Positions 9,062 through 18,090 of a stretch of 50,355 nt of DNA are shown piece after piece. The notes beneath the pieces are model-generated. The model was not told the origin of the DNA, ran no database searches, and saw only the letters and a list, made by a program, of their open reading frames with translations. The DNA is taken from contig NZ_LPWA01000125.1 in assembly GCF_001510895.1 (NCBI RefSeq), positions 1 through 50,355 on the forward strand, read 5' to 3'. The position numbers were made by a program, and so were the translations under genes. Source of the stretch: Mesorhizobium loti (lineage in GTDB: Bacteria; Pseudomonadota; Alphaproteobacteria; Rhizobiales; Rhizobiaceae). The first letter of the stretch is position 1. Every line of letters starts with the position of its first letter.

Positions 9062-11251
9062 ATGACGACTAAAGTTCTGGACAACGGGGCGGAGCGCTTC
9101 GTCACCGCGGGCGGGGTGACGATCACCCGCGAGCGCCATGACCAGCCCTATGAAGGCGCCATCGACGCCTATGTCGACGGCCTGAATTCCCGCCGCGGCG
9201 CCGTGTTTTCATCGAACTACGAGTATCCGGGCCGCTACACCCGCTGGGATACGGCCATCATCGACCCGCCGCTGGTGATTTCAGCGCGCGGCCGCGCCAT
9301 GCGCATCGAGGCGCTGAACGCCCGTGGCGAAGTGCTGCTGCCGTTGATCGGCAAGGCGCTCGCGGCGCTGGGCGAAGTGGCGATCGCGGAGACCTCGAAA
9401 AGGCTCATCCGCCTCGATATCGCCAAGCCCGGTCGCGTCTTCACCGAGGAGGAGCGCAGCCGCGTTCCGTCCGTCTTCACGGTGCTGCGCGCCATCGCCG
9501 CTTTGTTCAAGACCGCCGACGACGCCAATCTCGGCCTTTACGGTGCCTTCGGCTACGACCTCGCCTTTCAGTTCGATCCGGTCGACTACAAGCTCGAGCG
9601 CAAGCAAAGCCAGCGCGACCTGGTGCTCTTCCTGCCCGACGAGATCCTGGTCGTCGACCATTATTCGACCAAGGCCTGGACCGACCGCTACGACTATTCC
9701 AGCGAAGGGTTTTCGACGGAAGGCCTTGCCCGCGATGGCGCCGCCGAGCCGTTCAAGACCGCCGACCGCATTCCGCCGCGCGGCGACCATGAACCCGGCG
9801 AATACGCGAACCTGGTGCGCCGAGCCATGGAAAGCTTCAAGCGCGGCGACCTGTTCGAGGTCGTGCCCGGCCAGATGTTCTACGAGCGCTGCGAGACCCA
9901 GCCTTCCGACATCTCCCGCAAGCTGAAGACGATCAACCCATCCCCCTATTCCTTCTTCATCAATCTCGGCGAAAACGAATATCTGATCGGCGCCTCGCCG
10001 GAGATGTTCGTGCGCGTCAACGGCCGCCGCGTCGAGACGTGCCCGATCTCCGGCACCATCAAGCGCGGCGACGACGCCATCTCGGACTCGGAGCAGATCC
10101 TAAAGCTGCTCAATTCCAAGAAGGACGAGTCCGAACTCACCATGTGCTCGGATGTCGACCGCAACGACAAGTCGCGCGTCTGCGAGCCTGGCTCGGTGCG
10201 CGTCATCGGTCGCCGCCAGATCGAGATGTATTCGCGCCTGATCCACACCGTCGACCACATCGAGGGGCGGCTGCGCGAAGGCATGGACGCCTTCGACGCC
10301 TTCCTGTCGCACGCCTGGGCGGTCACCGTCACCGGCGCGCCGAAGCTCTGGGCCATGCGCTTCATCGAGCAGAACGAGAAGAGTCCGCGCGCCTGGTATG
10401 GCGGCGCGATCGGCATGGTCAACTTCAACGGCGACATGAACACCGGTCTGACGCTGCGCACCATCCGCATCAAGGACGGCATCGCCGAAGTGCGCGCCGG
10501 CGCCACATTGCTCTTCGACAGCGTTCCAGAAGAAGAAGAAGCCGAAACCGAACTGAAGGCATCCGCCATGCTCTCCGCCATCCGCGACGCCAAGACCGGC
10601 AACGCCGCCGGCGCCGAACGCACCACCGCGCGCGTCGGCGACGGCGTCAACATCCTGCTGGTCGACCACGAAGACAGCTTCGTCCACACGCTTGCCAACT
10701 ACTTCCGCCAGACCGGCGCCAATGTCTCCACCGTGCGCAGTCCGGTGCCGGAAGAGGTCTTCGAGCGGCTGAAGCCCGATCTCGTCGTTCTCTCGCCCGG
10801 CCCCGGCACACCGAAGGATTTCGACTGCGCCGCCACCATCAAGAAGGCCCGCGCCCGCGACCTGCCGGTCTTCGGCGTCTGTCTCGGCCTGCAGGCGCTG
10901 GCCGAAGCCTATGGCGGCGAGCTGAGGCAGCTGCACATCCCGATGCACGGCAAGCCCTCGCGCATCCGCGTCTCGAAGCCCGGCATCATCTTCTCCGGGC
11001 TGCCGAAGGAAGTGACGGTTGGCCGCTACCACTCGATCTTCGCCGATCCGGTGCGCCTGCCAGACGATTTCGTGATCACGGCCGAGACCGAGGACGGCAT
11101 CATCATGGCCTTCGAGCATCGCAAGGAGCCGATCGCCGCCGTGCAGTTCCATCCGGAATCGATCATGACGCTCGGCCACAATGCCGGCATGCGCATCATC
11201 GAGAACATCGTTGCGCATCTGCCGCGCAAGGCCAAGGAAAAGGCCGCATAG
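9062..11251 (+). CDS. trpE: Anthranilate synthase, fused TrpE-TrpG
   Basis: 729 residues. It converts chorismate plus glutamine to anthranilate, the first step of Trp synthesis. The N-terminal ~510 residues are the TrpE chorismate-binding part (PISGTIKRGDDAISD, MCSDVDRNDKSRVCEPGS, TVTGAPKLWAMRF, WYGGAIGMVNFNGDMNTG). A linker near 510-530 leads to a class I glutamine amidotransferase with SPGPGTPKDF, the nucleophile Cys in FGVCLGLQALAEA, and the His-Glu pair in VQFHPESIM. The fused form is typical of Rhizobiales. ATG 9062 is chosen for its ATGGAGACGGCA ribosome-binding site. Regulated by the attenuator just upstream. The CDF gene follows after 5 bases. Confidence 0.96.
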   Translation: MTTKVLDNGAERFVTAGGVTITRERHDQPYEGAIDAYVDGLNSRRGAVFSSNYEYPGRYTRWDTAIIDPPLVISARGRAMRIEALNARGEVLLPLIGKALAALGEVAIAETSKRLIRLDIAKPGRVFTEEERSRVPSVFTVLRAIAALFKTADDANLGLYGAFGYDLAFQFDPVDYKLERKQSQRDLVLFLPDEILVVDHYSTKAWTDRYDYSSEGFSTEGLARDGAAEPFKTADRIPPRGDHEPGEYANLVRRAMESFKRGDLFEVVPGQMFYERCETQPSDISRKLKTINPSPYSFFINLGENEYLIGASPEMFVRVNGRRVETCPISGTIKRGDDAISDSEQILKLLNSKKDESELTMCSDVDRNDKSRVCEPGSVRVIGRRQIEMYSRLIHTVDHIEGRLREGMDAFDAFLSHAWAVTVTGAPKLWAMRFIEQNEKSPRAWYGGAIGMVNFNGDMNTGLTLRTIRIKDGIAEVRAGATLLFDSVPEEEEAETELKASAMLSAIRDAKTGNAAGAERTTARVGDGVNILLVDHEDSFVHTLANYFRQTGANVSTVRSPVPEEVFERLKPDLVVLSPGPGTPKDFDCAATIKKARARDLPVFGVCLGLQALAEAYGGELRQLHIPMHGKPSRIRVSKPGIIFSGLPKEVTVGRYHSIFADPVRLPDDFVITAETEDGIIMAFEHRKEPIAAVQFHPESIMTLGHNAGMRIIENIVAHLPRKAKEKAA

Positions 11252-11256
11252 CAACG

Positions 11257-12204
11257 ATGGCCTCGATGGAAGACACGACGGCGGCGGCGGCAAAAGCCGC
11301 CGCGAAGCGCAAGGTAGCCAGCCTCGCCTCCTGGTCGATCGTCATTGCGTTCCTGGTGATGGGGCTGAAGTTCGTTGCCTGGCAGATCACCGGCTCCGTC
11401 GCCCTCTATTCCGATGCCTTGGAATCCATCGTCAACGTCATCACCGCTGCGGCAGCCCTCTGGGCGATCCGCATCAGCCATAAACCGGCCGATAGCGACC
11501 ATCCCTTCGGCCATCACAAGGCCGAGTATTTCTCCGCGGTCCTCGAGGGCGTGCTGATCGTCGTTGCCGCGCTGCTGATCATCGCCAAGGTGTGGCAATC
11601 GCTTCAGAACCCGGCTTCGCTCGAACAGCCCTGGGAGGGCTTGGCGATCAACGCCGGCGCGGCGCTGGTCAACGCCATATGGGCCTTCGTGCTAATCCGC
11701 AACGGCCGCACCGAACGGTCGCCTGCCTTGGTGGCCGACGGCCAGCACATCATGACCGACGTGCTTACCTCGGTCGGCGTCATCGTGGGCCTTGTCGCCG
11801 CGGTGATGACCGGATGGCATATCCTCGACCCGCTGCTTGCACTCCTTGTTGCCCTGAACATTCTCTATCAGGGATGGAAGCTTACCGGAGAGTCGCTGAG
11901 CGGGTTGATGGATCGTGCCGTCGACACCCAGGAGCACATGCAGATCCGCGATATCATCTCGGCCAATTCGAAGGGCGCGCTGGAGGTGCATGACCTGAAG
12001 ACGCGCATTGCCGGGCGCGCGACTTTCATCGAGTTTCATCTGGTCGTCGACGCCGACATGACGGTCGGCGCCAGCCATGTCATCTGCGACCGCATCGAGG
12101 ATGCGCTGAAAGCCGAGATCCCCTCGGTGCGCGTCACCATCCATGTCGAGCCGGACGACGAGGCGAAGCTGCCGAAAGGCACGACGGCGGTGCCTTTTGC
12201 CTGA
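11257..12204 (+). CDS. Cation diffusion facilitator (FieF/ZitB-type metal exporter)
   Basis: 315 residues. Cytoplasmic N-terminus, then about six transmembrane helices (from SWSIVIAFLVMGLKFVAW), then a C-terminal ferredoxin-like metal-binding domain (VHDLKTRIAGRATFIEFHLVVDAD). Metal-site residues are visible: SDALES in TM2 (binding Asp), HPFGHHKAEY in the TM2-TM3 region and HIMTDVLTSVGVI in TM5 (H-x3-D). The TM2 site is D..(4)..-type with Ser-Asp, as in FieF/MamM relatives, so Fe/Zn/Mn export is likely. It begins 5 bases after trpE(G), so it is probably co-transcribed and thus influenced by the attenuator. Confidence 0.9.
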   Translation: MASMEDTTAAAAKAAAKRKVASLASWSIVIAFLVMGLKFVAWQITGSVALYSDALESIVNVITAAAALWAIRISHKPADSDHPFGHHKAEYFSAVLEGVLIVVAALLIIAKVWQSLQNPASLEQPWEGLAINAGAALVNAIWAFVLIRNGRTERSPALVADGQHIMTDVLTSVGVIVGLVAAVMTGWHILDPLLALLVALNILYQGWKLTGESLSGLMDRAVDTQEHMQIRDIISANSKGALEVHDLKTRIAGRATFIEFHLVVDADMTVGASHVICDRIEDALKAEIPSVRVTIHVEPDDEAKLPKGTTAVPFA

Positions 12205-12206
12205 AC

Positions 12207-12593
12207 TCACCAGGTCTCGATCGCCAGGTCCTTGACCCGTTCGAACTCGCGAACGTTTCGCGTCATCAATGTCAGGCCACGAGCACGTGCTTGACCTCCG
12301 ATAAGCACGTCAAAGGGACCAATTGGAGTTCCCGACATCGCGAGCATCGCCCGAATCTCACCGGCATGCCGCGCGTCTTCCCGATCGAATTCGAGTACTG
12401 GGAACAAAAGCGCATCCAAGCGTGCGAGATTCTCGGCCGTTCGCTGGCCTCTGTAGGCTCCATAATAGAGCTCATGCGCGACGACGGCCGAAAGCGCAAA
12501 ATCTTGCGGCTTGTTTCGCTTGAGCACTGTCAATAAATTCTCATCGCCTTTCATGGCGGCGATGACAGCATTGGTGTCGAGCAGATAGATCAC
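12207..12593 (-). CDS. vapC: VapC-type toxin (PIN-domain ribonuclease)
   Basis: 128 residues, a single PIN domain. The acidic Mg2+ site is visible: Asp in YLLDTNAVI (residue 6), Glu in AHELYYGAYRG, and Asp in GPFDVLIGGQA; LMTRNVREFERV near the end is the usual fourth position. VapC toxins cleave tRNA or rRNA when their antitoxin is degraded. Its ATG overlaps the TGA of the upstream antitoxin (ATGA at 12590-12593). It ends 2 bases from the convergent CDF gene. Confidence 0.93.
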   Translation of the reverse strand: MIYLLDTNAVIAAMKGDENLLTVLKRNKPQDFALSAVVAHELYYGAYRGQRTAENLARLDALLFPVLEFDREDARHAGEIRAMLAMSGTPIGPFDVLIGGQARARGLTLMTRNVREFERVKDLAIETW

Positions 12594-12835
12594 TTGAAGA
12601 CGTCGCGTAGAGCGGGCCGTTTCTGCTCCTCCACCCTTTCCTGCGCCGCTTCGACAAAATCATCGTCAAGTGTCCCGATCACTTGATCGAGCCAAGCCCA
12701 ATCCTGCGGCAGAGGTTCAAGGACGACGGTCTGACCGTGGCGGCGGATCGAAACCTCGTCGGTTTCAAAGCGAAACTCCTTCGGGAGGCGTACAGCCTGC
12801 GAGCGACCTGACCAAAATATTTTTGCCTTGTTCAT
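12590..12835 (-). CDS. vapB: VapB-type antitoxin (AbrB/MazE fold)
   Basis: 81 residues. The N-terminus carries the SpoVT-AbrB swapped-hairpin signature FWSGRSQAVRLPKEFRF, used for DNA binding and autoregulation; the acidic C-terminal part (FVEAAQERVEEQ) would wrap the toxin. ATG 12835 is taken as start; a TTG five codons upstream is possible. First gene of the vapBC pair and coupled to vapC by a 4-base overlap. Confidence 0.9.
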   Translation of the reverse strand: MNKAKIFWSGRSQAVRLPKEFRFETDEVSIRRHGQTVVLEPLPQDWAWLDQVIGTLDDDFVEAAQERVEEQKRPALRDVFK

Positions 12836-12850
12836 CGCGATCAAATCCAA

Positions 12851-12878
12851 TGATATCTAGCAAAAATATATAGCATCA
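12851..12878. promoter_or_regulatory. AT-rich imperfect palindrome before vapB
   Basis: Immediately upstream of vapB lies tgatatcta ... tagcatca, an imperfect inverted repeat in an AT-rich patch unlike its GC-rich surroundings. It fits a promoter with an autoregulatory VapBC operator; this is inference from position and symmetry. Confidence 0.4.
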
Positions 12879-12914
12879 CACCAACGCGAACAAGGCAGTC
12901 CGTCCTGAAATATC

Positions 12915-13997
12915 TTACGGTGTGCAGGCCGACTGCGGCATCGGGTTCAGCCTATAAACCTTGTCGTCGGACTTGGTCTTGCCACCCGCTGCCTTCGAGC
13001 AGAGATCGACGATGGCGAGCGCGCTGTTGGGGTTGGCCAGCATCATCGTGCCGCTGGCGCCGCGCTTGAGGAAAATCTCCTTCTGCGAGATGTCGCAGGC
13101 AAAATCGCTCATCTTCGAACTGGCCGAGCAGCGCCACTGGTCGGCCTCGCCCTGGCAGGAATAGGTCTGGGTAACCTTGGTCCCCTTCTGCCTGGTCGTC
13201 ACCGAGACGGCGATATCGGCGCCGTCTGGCCAGTTCGCGGTATCGCCGCCTGCGGCGAAGGAGGCGAGCTCGATCGGGCCGCGGAAGACGCGGATCGACT
13301 GCGTCATCTGGTCTGGATGCGACTTCAGATGCGCGTCATCGTAGTCGCGGCCATAGCAGAAGGCCTGGTCCGGTTTCAGCCGCTCGCGCAGCGGAGCTCC
13401 CAGCGCCGGATCGATCGGATCGATGCGCGCGAACTCCGCCTTGCAGGTGTCGACCGGCATCGGATCGAGACGAAAATTGTCGTCTTCGCTGCCCAGCGCC
13501 TGCTTGTCGTACTCCGCCGTGCCGAGATCCTCCTCCGCGTCGGCGTCGAGATACACGTCCGGCTGTACGTTGGAGAGGATCAGCTTGCCCTTGTCGTCGA
13601 CCTTCAGCGAGGCAAGCGTGCGGTCGCATTCCATGCCGCAGCGGATGCCGCTCGCCTTGTCGCTCGGGTCCTCCTTGTTGCACCAGCCGGCCGCCCATTC
13701 CGGCTTCTTGGCGCCGCGCACCGTCGTGGTGAGAAAGCCGTTATAGGCGGCGCCGGACATCGAGCTCGGCTCCTCGTTCGGCCGGCTCACCGGATCGTTG
13801 CCATAGTAGAAGAAGATACGCGCCACCTTTTGGCGCGGATGCGCCTTGAGATGCGCGGCGTCGTAGACACGGCCGAAGCAGGCGTCGGCGCCGTTGGGGC
13901 TGAGTTCGGAAAGCTTGGGGGCATCATCGGCAAGTGCGGTGCCTGAAATGAACAATGCCGCGCCCAGTGCCGCGCCCGCCGCCATCCTCGACGTCAT
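12915..13997 (-). CDS. Secreted protein with an internal duplication, unknown function
   Basis: 360 residues with a signal peptide (MTSRMAAGAALGAALFISG, cleavage after ALA). The mature protein is two copies of one unit. Copy 1 opens with ACFGRVYDAAHLKAHPRQ and closes with FRLDPMPVDTC; copy 2 opens with FCYGRDYDDAHLKSHPDQ and closes with YRLNPMPQSAC. Cysteines are paired in number between the copies, so disulfides are likely. I recognise no named domain. ATG 13997 follows GGAGGGATCAC. It is divergent from the DsrE gene, with both starts about 100 bases apart. Location is probably periplasmic. Confidence 0.75.
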   Translation of the reverse strand: MTSRMAAGAALGAALFISGTALADDAPKLSELSPNGADACFGRVYDAAHLKAHPRQKVARIFFYYGNDPVSRPNEEPSSMSGAAYNGFLTTTVRGAKKPEWAAGWCNKEDPSDKASGIRCGMECDRTLASLKVDDKGKLILSNVQPDVYLDADAEEDLGTAEYDKQALGSEDDNFRLDPMPVDTCKAEFARIDPIDPALGAPLRERLKPDQAFCYGRDYDDAHLKSHPDQMTQSIRVFRGPIELASFAAGGDTANWPDGADIAVSVTTRQKGTKVTQTYSCQGEADQWRCSASSKMSDFACDISQKEIFLKRGASGTMMLANPNSALAIVDLCSKAAGGKTKSDDKVYRLNPMPQSACTP

Positions 13998-14098
13998 GTG
14001 ATCCCTCCTCGCACCGCAAGACGTTGTCGCAACCCATGCTAGTCTAGGCGCGAAGTCCGGACCATGCAAAATTGCAGCCGGCGGATAAGGAGGATGCG

Positions 14099-14533
14099 AT
14101 GCTGCGCCGTGATATTTTCCGCGCCGGCCTTGCCGGAGCAGCGGGTCTTTTCGGTCTGCGCCGGGCCAGCGCAGCCACGGGCGAGGAAAGGCTGAAGGTC
14201 GCCTACCATCTCAGCGACGCCGACAAGGTCAATTTCGTCCTTGGCAATATCAAGAACCACTATGAGGGCGCCGGCGGCGATGTCGAGATCGTGCTGGTCG
14301 TGCACGGTCCGGCCCTTGCGGCCTTCAAGGCGAAGAGCGCTTCCGGCGCGACGTCCAGCCGCTTTGCCGGCCTTGTCCAGCAGGGGCTCGTTCCACAGGC
14401 TTGCGGCAACACGATGCGCGGCATGGATATCGCGCTTGCCGATCTGCTCGCCGGCTTCCAGGTCGCCGACAAGGGCGGCGTCGTCAAGCTCGCGGAACTG
14501 CAGCACCAGGGCTATGTCTATCTCCGGCCCTGA
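14099..14533 (+). CDS. Exported DsrE/DsrF-like protein
   Basis: 144 residues. The N-terminus looks like a Tat-type signal (LRRDIFRAGLAGAAGLFGLRR, twin Arg before a hydrophobic stretch, cleavage near ASAA). The rest is a DsrE-like fold: LKVAYHLSDADKVNFVLGNI at the start and a conserved CGNTMRGMDIAL segment with the single Cys of sulfur-relay relatives. A role in periplasmic sulfur chemistry is possible but unproven. ATG 14099 follows AAGGAGGATGCG, a strong ribosome-binding site. Confidence 0.8.
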   Translation: MLRRDIFRAGLAGAAGLFGLRRASAATGEERLKVAYHLSDADKVNFVLGNIKNHYEGAGGDVEIVLVVHGPALAAFKAKSASGATSSRFAGLVQQGLVPQACGNTMRGMDIALADLLAGFQVADKGGVVKLAELQHQGYVYLRP

Positions 14534-14619
14534 TCTCGCACCCTGACTTCGCTTCTTGACTTGAACGCCTGGCCGGCAAGCGTCTACCAATTGCCGGCGC
14601 AAATCCTGGAGGTACCGAC

Positions 14620-15405
14620 ATGCCGGCCAACTCGACAGCGCTTGTCATTCCCGACCTTGCCGGCAAGGTGGTGCTGGTCACCGGCGCGTCGACCGGGATC
14701 GGCGCCGCACTCGCCCTCGCCTATGCCGAGCAGCAATGTCGTGTCGCACTGCATTACAATTCGAGCCGGGAAGCCGCAGAGGGCGTCGCCAAAACCATCC
14801 GTGACGGCGGCGGGGAGGTATTCCTGACCCAGGGCGATTTTTCGATTCCCGCCGACGTCGAACGTGTGGTCGAAGAGAGCGCAGAACATTTCGGCCGGCT
14901 CGACGGGCTGGTCAACAATGCCGGCGGCATGCTCGGCCGCGTTGCCTATGCCGAGCAGACCGAGGCGCATTACGACGCGGTGATGGACCTCAACGCACGC
15001 TCGGTGCTGACCGCCTCGCGCAAGGCGATTCCGTGGCTGAAGCGCCAGGGCGGCTTCATCATCAACACCTCCTCGATCGCCGCCCGCAACGGTGCGGGTG
15101 GCGGCGCTGGCCTCTACGGCTCGTCCAAGGCCTTCGTCTCCAACGTGACGCGCGGCATGGCAAAAGAGCTGATCGGCTTCGGCATCCGTGTCAACGCCGT
15201 GGCGCCCGGCACCATCCTGACGCCGTTCCATGAGCGCTATTCGAGCGCCGAGCAGATGAAGGCCATGGTTGCAACCATACCGCAGGGCCGCGCGGGCACG
15301 GCGCAGGATTGCGTCGGCGCCTATCTGTTCCTGTCCTCCGAAATGTTGAGCGGTTACATCATCGGCCAAGTGATCGAGGTCAATGGCGGCCAGTTGATGC
15401 CGTGA
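14620..15405 (+). CDS. SDR family oxidoreductase
   Basis: 261 residues, a classical short-chain dehydrogenase/reductase. Cofactor motif TGASTGIG, NNAGG after strand 4, catalytic Ser in INTSSIA, Tyr and Lys in YGSSK, and a C-terminal GQVIEVNGGQLMP typical of FabG-like members. The His-Tyr-Asn-Ser sequence after strand 2 favours NADP(H). Substrate unknown. ATG 14620 has GGAGG upstream. Stands alone and is followed by a RIME-like element. Confidence 0.88.
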   Translation: MPANSTALVIPDLAGKVVLVTGASTGIGAALALAYAEQQCRVALHYNSSREAAEGVAKTIRDGGGEVFLTQGDFSIPADVERVVEESAEHFGRLDGLVNNAGGMLGRVAYAEQTEAHYDAVMDLNARSVLTASRKAIPWLKRQGGFIINTSSIAARNGAGGGAGLYGSSKAFVSNVTRGMAKELIGFGIRVNAVAPGTILTPFHERYSSAEQMKAMVATIPQGRAGTAQDCVGAYLFLSSEMLSGYIIGQVIEVNGGQLMP

Positions 15406-15437
15406 GCCGAGACCGGCATACTCTTCGCACAACCTAG

Positions 15438-15530
15438 TGCATGTCGCCCAAAAGTGCGCAGCGGTTTTGGAAAAACGACATGCATAAATGAGATCTGAAG
15501 CAATTGGCGTTTGGTCAAACGCCAATTGCT
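15438..15530. repeat. RIME-like intergenic element B
   Basis: First half (15438-15484) is nearly identical to elements A and C: tgcatgtcg pairs with cgacatgca. The second half differs: a perfect 14-bp stem agcaattggcgttt (15499-15512) / aaacgccaattgct (15517-15530) with loop ggtc. The mosaic make-up is what the RIME name describes. Confidence 0.82.
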
Positions 15531-15547
15531 GAAAGGGAGACAAGGGC

Positions 15548-15858
15548 ATGTTCGGACTGATCGGCAAGATGCGGGCGGCGCGCGGCCAGCGCGACGCGGT
15601 CATGGACGTGCTGCGCGAAAGCACCATGGCGCTCCCCGGTTGCCTGAGCTACATCATCGCCACAGACCCCGTCGACGCCGATGCGATCTGGGTCACCGAG
15701 GTTTGGACCGACCAGGCAAGCCACAAGGCCTCGCTGCAACTGCCGGAAGTCCAGGCCGCCATCGCCAAGCGCGCCCCTTCATCGCCGGCTTCGAATTCCA
15801 GGTCGAGACCCATCCGGTCGGCGGCTTCGGCCTTTCCGTGCCCGAGAAAAGCGGCTGA
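15548..15858 (+). CDS. Antibiotic biosynthesis monooxygenase (ABM) domain protein (one frameshift)
   Basis: A 103-residue ferredoxin-like ABM/quinol monooxygenase domain after correction. Seen: FGLIGKMRAARGQRDAVMDVL, then CLSYIIATDPVDADAIWVTEVW, then LPEVQAAIAKARPFIAGFEF once the frame is restored. The frame shifts near 15772, where aagcgcgcc should be aaggcgcgcc; the uncorrected ORF runs to 15880 with an unrelated Ser/Arg-rich tail. Small members oxidise quinols or degrade haem; function here is unassigned. The start has AAAGGGAGACAAGG upstream. Confidence 0.8.
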
Positions 15859-15935
15859 GAACGTGACCGGCGCGAAATAGAACTTTCCGCTGGAAATGGG
15901 TTCGCATTTGCCCGTCCCCGGTCTAAGAGCCGGGT

Positions 15936-17039
15936 ATGGACTCCTCACCGGAACAATCGTCCCCGGAACAACCGCCCATTGAACGCATGGCGCGCCTGCG
16001 CCAGCCGCAGCAGTGGCTGGTGCTGGTGGCGTTCTCGCTGCTGTTTGCCGGCACGCTGGAACTGGCTGCCCTGCCAGCGGCGCTGCTGATCGGCCCGATG
16101 ATGGCGGCGATCCTGGCCGGCACCAATGGCGCCACGGTACGTGTGCCTCGCCCGCTGTTCGGCTCGGCGCAGGCCGTCGTCGGTTGCCTGGTGGCGAACT
16201 CGATCTCGGCCGACATCTTCCCGGTCTTCTACGCCGAATGGCCGCTTTTTCTGGCAGTGGTGATCGCCACCGTCGCCGCTTCGAGCCTGCTCGGCTGGCT
16301 GATCAGCCGCTGGCGCATCCTGCCCGGCACCACCGCCGTCTGGGGCTCTTCGCCGGGGGCGGCCACCGCCATGGTGCTGATGGCCGGCGCCTTCGGCGCC
16401 GACCAGCGCCTCGTCGCCTTCATGCAATATCTGCGCGTCATCTTCGTCTCGATGACGGCCGCGCTCGTCGCCAAGATGTGGGTCGACACCTCTGGTGTCG
16501 AAGTGCCGCCCATCGTCTGGTTTCCGCCGATCGACCTGTTGGCCTTCAGTGCCACCATCGCCATCGCGATTGTCGGCGGCCTGCTCGGAAAGCTGCTGAG
16601 ACTGCCCTCGCCCTTCTTCCTCGGCACCTTCATCTTCGGCGCCGTGGTTCATCTCGGCTTCGGCGTGCCGATGCAGTTACCGCCCTGGCTGCTGGCGCTC
16701 AGCTACGCGATGGTCGGCTGGTCGATCGGATTGAACTTCACCCGGCCGATCCTGCGTCACGCGGCACGCGCCCTGCCGCAGATCATCGCCTCGATCGTGG
16801 CGCTGATTGCCTTCTGCGGCGGGCTGGCTTTCGTTATCAGCCGCGTGCTCGGCATCGACCCGCTGACCGCCTATCTCGCCACCAGCCCAGGCGGCATGGA
16901 CAGCGTCGCCATCATCGCCGCCGCGGCGCAGAACGTCGACATTTCTTTCGTTATGGCGCTGCAATCGGCCCGCTTCCTGGTCGTGCTGCTCATTGGGCCA
17001 AGCGTAGCCAAGCTGGTGGCGCGAAACGTCAAGGACTGA
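15936..17039 (+). CDS. AbrB family (AbrB-type) polytopic membrane protein
   Basis: 367 residues with about ten hydrophobic helices in two similar halves. Each half has the Gly-Pro helix pattern of this family (PAALLIGPMMAAILAG; LRLPSPFFLGTFIFGAV), and the conserved sequence TTAVWGSSPGAATAMVLM has its echo at YLATSPGGMDSVAIIAAA. The family is often mislabelled a regulator or ammonia monooxygenase; E. coli AbrB is the named relative and its transport role is not established. Single-gene unit. Confidence 0.84.
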   Translation: MDSSPEQSSPEQPPIERMARLRQPQQWLVLVAFSLLFAGTLELAALPAALLIGPMMAAILAGTNGATVRVPRPLFGSAQAVVGCLVANSISADIFPVFYAEWPLFLAVVIATVAASSLLGWLISRWRILPGTTAVWGSSPGAATAMVLMAGAFGADQRLVAFMQYLRVIFVSMTAALVAKMWVDTSGVEVPPIVWFPPIDLLAFSATIAIAIVGGLLGKLLRLPSPFFLGTFIFGAVVHLGFGVPMQLPPWLLALSYAMVGWSIGLNFTRPILRHAARALPQIIASIVALIAFCGGLAFVISRVLGIDPLTAYLATSPGGMDSVAIIAAAAQNVDISFVMALQSARFLVVLLIGPSVAKLVARNVKD

Positions 17040-17060
17040 TCCGCGATATCCCTTTGCTAG

Positions 17061-17160
17061 AGCAATTCCAGGAAAAGTGTGTAACGGTTTTCCGCCCGGA
17101 ATTGCGTAAAAACAAATAGTTAGAACAGTTCAGCGTTTTCATGAAACGATGAACTGCTCT
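17061..17160. repeat. RIME-like intergenic element F (divergent class)
   Basis: Two hairpins: agcaattcc (17061-17069) pairs with ggaattgc (17098-17105); then agcagttcatcg-type arms flank gcgttttcatgaaacg near 17121-17160 (agttca/tgaact). It has the same two-hairpin plan and inter-hairpin aaacaaa spacer as elements A-E, but other arm sequences. Confidence 0.65.
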
Positions 17161-17181
17161 GGGAAACAATGGAGGCAGCCC

Positions 17182-17946
17182 ATGAACCGCCGTTTGAACG
17201 CCGTCGATCTCTCTGGCCGTGTTGCCGTCGTGACCGGCGGCGCGCAAGGCATCGGCCTTGCCGTTGCCCGCCGCCTCGTGTCGTCGGGCGCAAGCGTCGC
17301 CATCTGGGACATCGACCAGGCCGCGATGACGAGCGCCGTTGCCGAACTTGCACCGCTTCGCCGCGCGGAAGCTTTCCTTTGCGATCAGTCGCAGATCGAC
17401 GCCGTCGACCGCGCCGCCAGCGAGACCGAGCAGGCGCTTGGACCCGTCGATCTGCTTGTCAACAATGCCGGCATTGCCGGGCCGGCCGCGACCGTAGTGG
17501 ACTATGATCCGGCCGCCTGGCGGCAGATCGTCGACATCGACCTCAATGGCGTCTTCTATTGCTGCAGGCGCCTGGTGCCGGGCATGATCGCGCGCAACTA
17601 CGGCCGCATCGTCAACGTGGCTTCCGTCGCCGGCAAGGAAGGCAATCCCAACGCCGCAGCCTATTCGGCGGCCAAGGCCGGCGTGCTTGCGTTGACCAAA
17701 TCGCTCGGCAAGGAACTCGCCGGTCACGACATCGCCGTCAACGCGCTGACGCCCTCGCCCGCCCGCACCCGCATCCTCGAGCAGCTCACCGAGGCCCAGG
17801 TGACCTACATGCTTGGCAAGGTTCCGCGCGGCAGATTCGTCGAGGTGGAAGAGGCGGCGGCCATGGTCGCCTTCATGCTTTCGGACGAGAATTCCTTCAC
17901 CACCGGCGCCACCTTCGACCTCTCTGGCGGGCGCGCAACCTACTGA
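17182..17946 (+). CDS. SDR family oxidoreductase (FabG-like)
   Basis: 254 residues. Cofactor motif TGGAQGIG, Asp after strand 2 (WDIDQ) favouring NAD(H), NNAG, catalytic Ser in NVASVAGKEG, YSAAK, and C-terminal TGATFDLSGGRATY. The closest recognisable types are sugar or 3-oxoacyl reductases; the substrate cannot be assigned. ATG 17182 has GGAGG ten bases upstream, while the longer reading starts within the RIME-like repeat and is rejected. Confidence 0.87.
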   Translation: MNRRLNAVDLSGRVAVVTGGAQGIGLAVARRLVSSGASVAIWDIDQAAMTSAVAELAPLRRAEAFLCDQSQIDAVDRAASETEQALGPVDLLVNNAGIAGPAATVVDYDPAAWRQIVDIDLNGVFYCCRRLVPGMIARNYGRIVNVASVAGKEGNPNAAAYSAAKAGVLALTKSLGKELAGHDIAVNALTPSPARTRILEQLTEAQVTYMLGKVPRGRFVEVEEAAAMVAFMLSDENSFTTGATFDLSGGRATY

Positions 17947-18036
17947 GGCCGCGCGAACTCCAACCCGCTCCGCGCTGCTGACGCTGGGTGACAGCCCGGC
18001 TTCGGCTCGGGCGCCAAAAAATACTTGACTCACATA

Positions 18037-18074
18037 CTCATATTTGAGAGCGCGGGAGCGCAATCAAATATGAG
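18037..18074. promoter_or_regulatory. 11-bp inverted repeat before the siderophore receptor
   Basis: ctcatatttga (18037-18047) and tcaaatatgag (18064-18074) are perfect reverse complements, 16 bases apart, ending 16 bases before the receptor ATG. A TTGACT (18025) precedes it. The position suits an iron-responsive operator (RirA or Irr type in rhizobia), but I cannot match it to a defined box. Confidence 0.5.
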
Positions 18075-18090
18075 AATTGGAGACAAGTTT

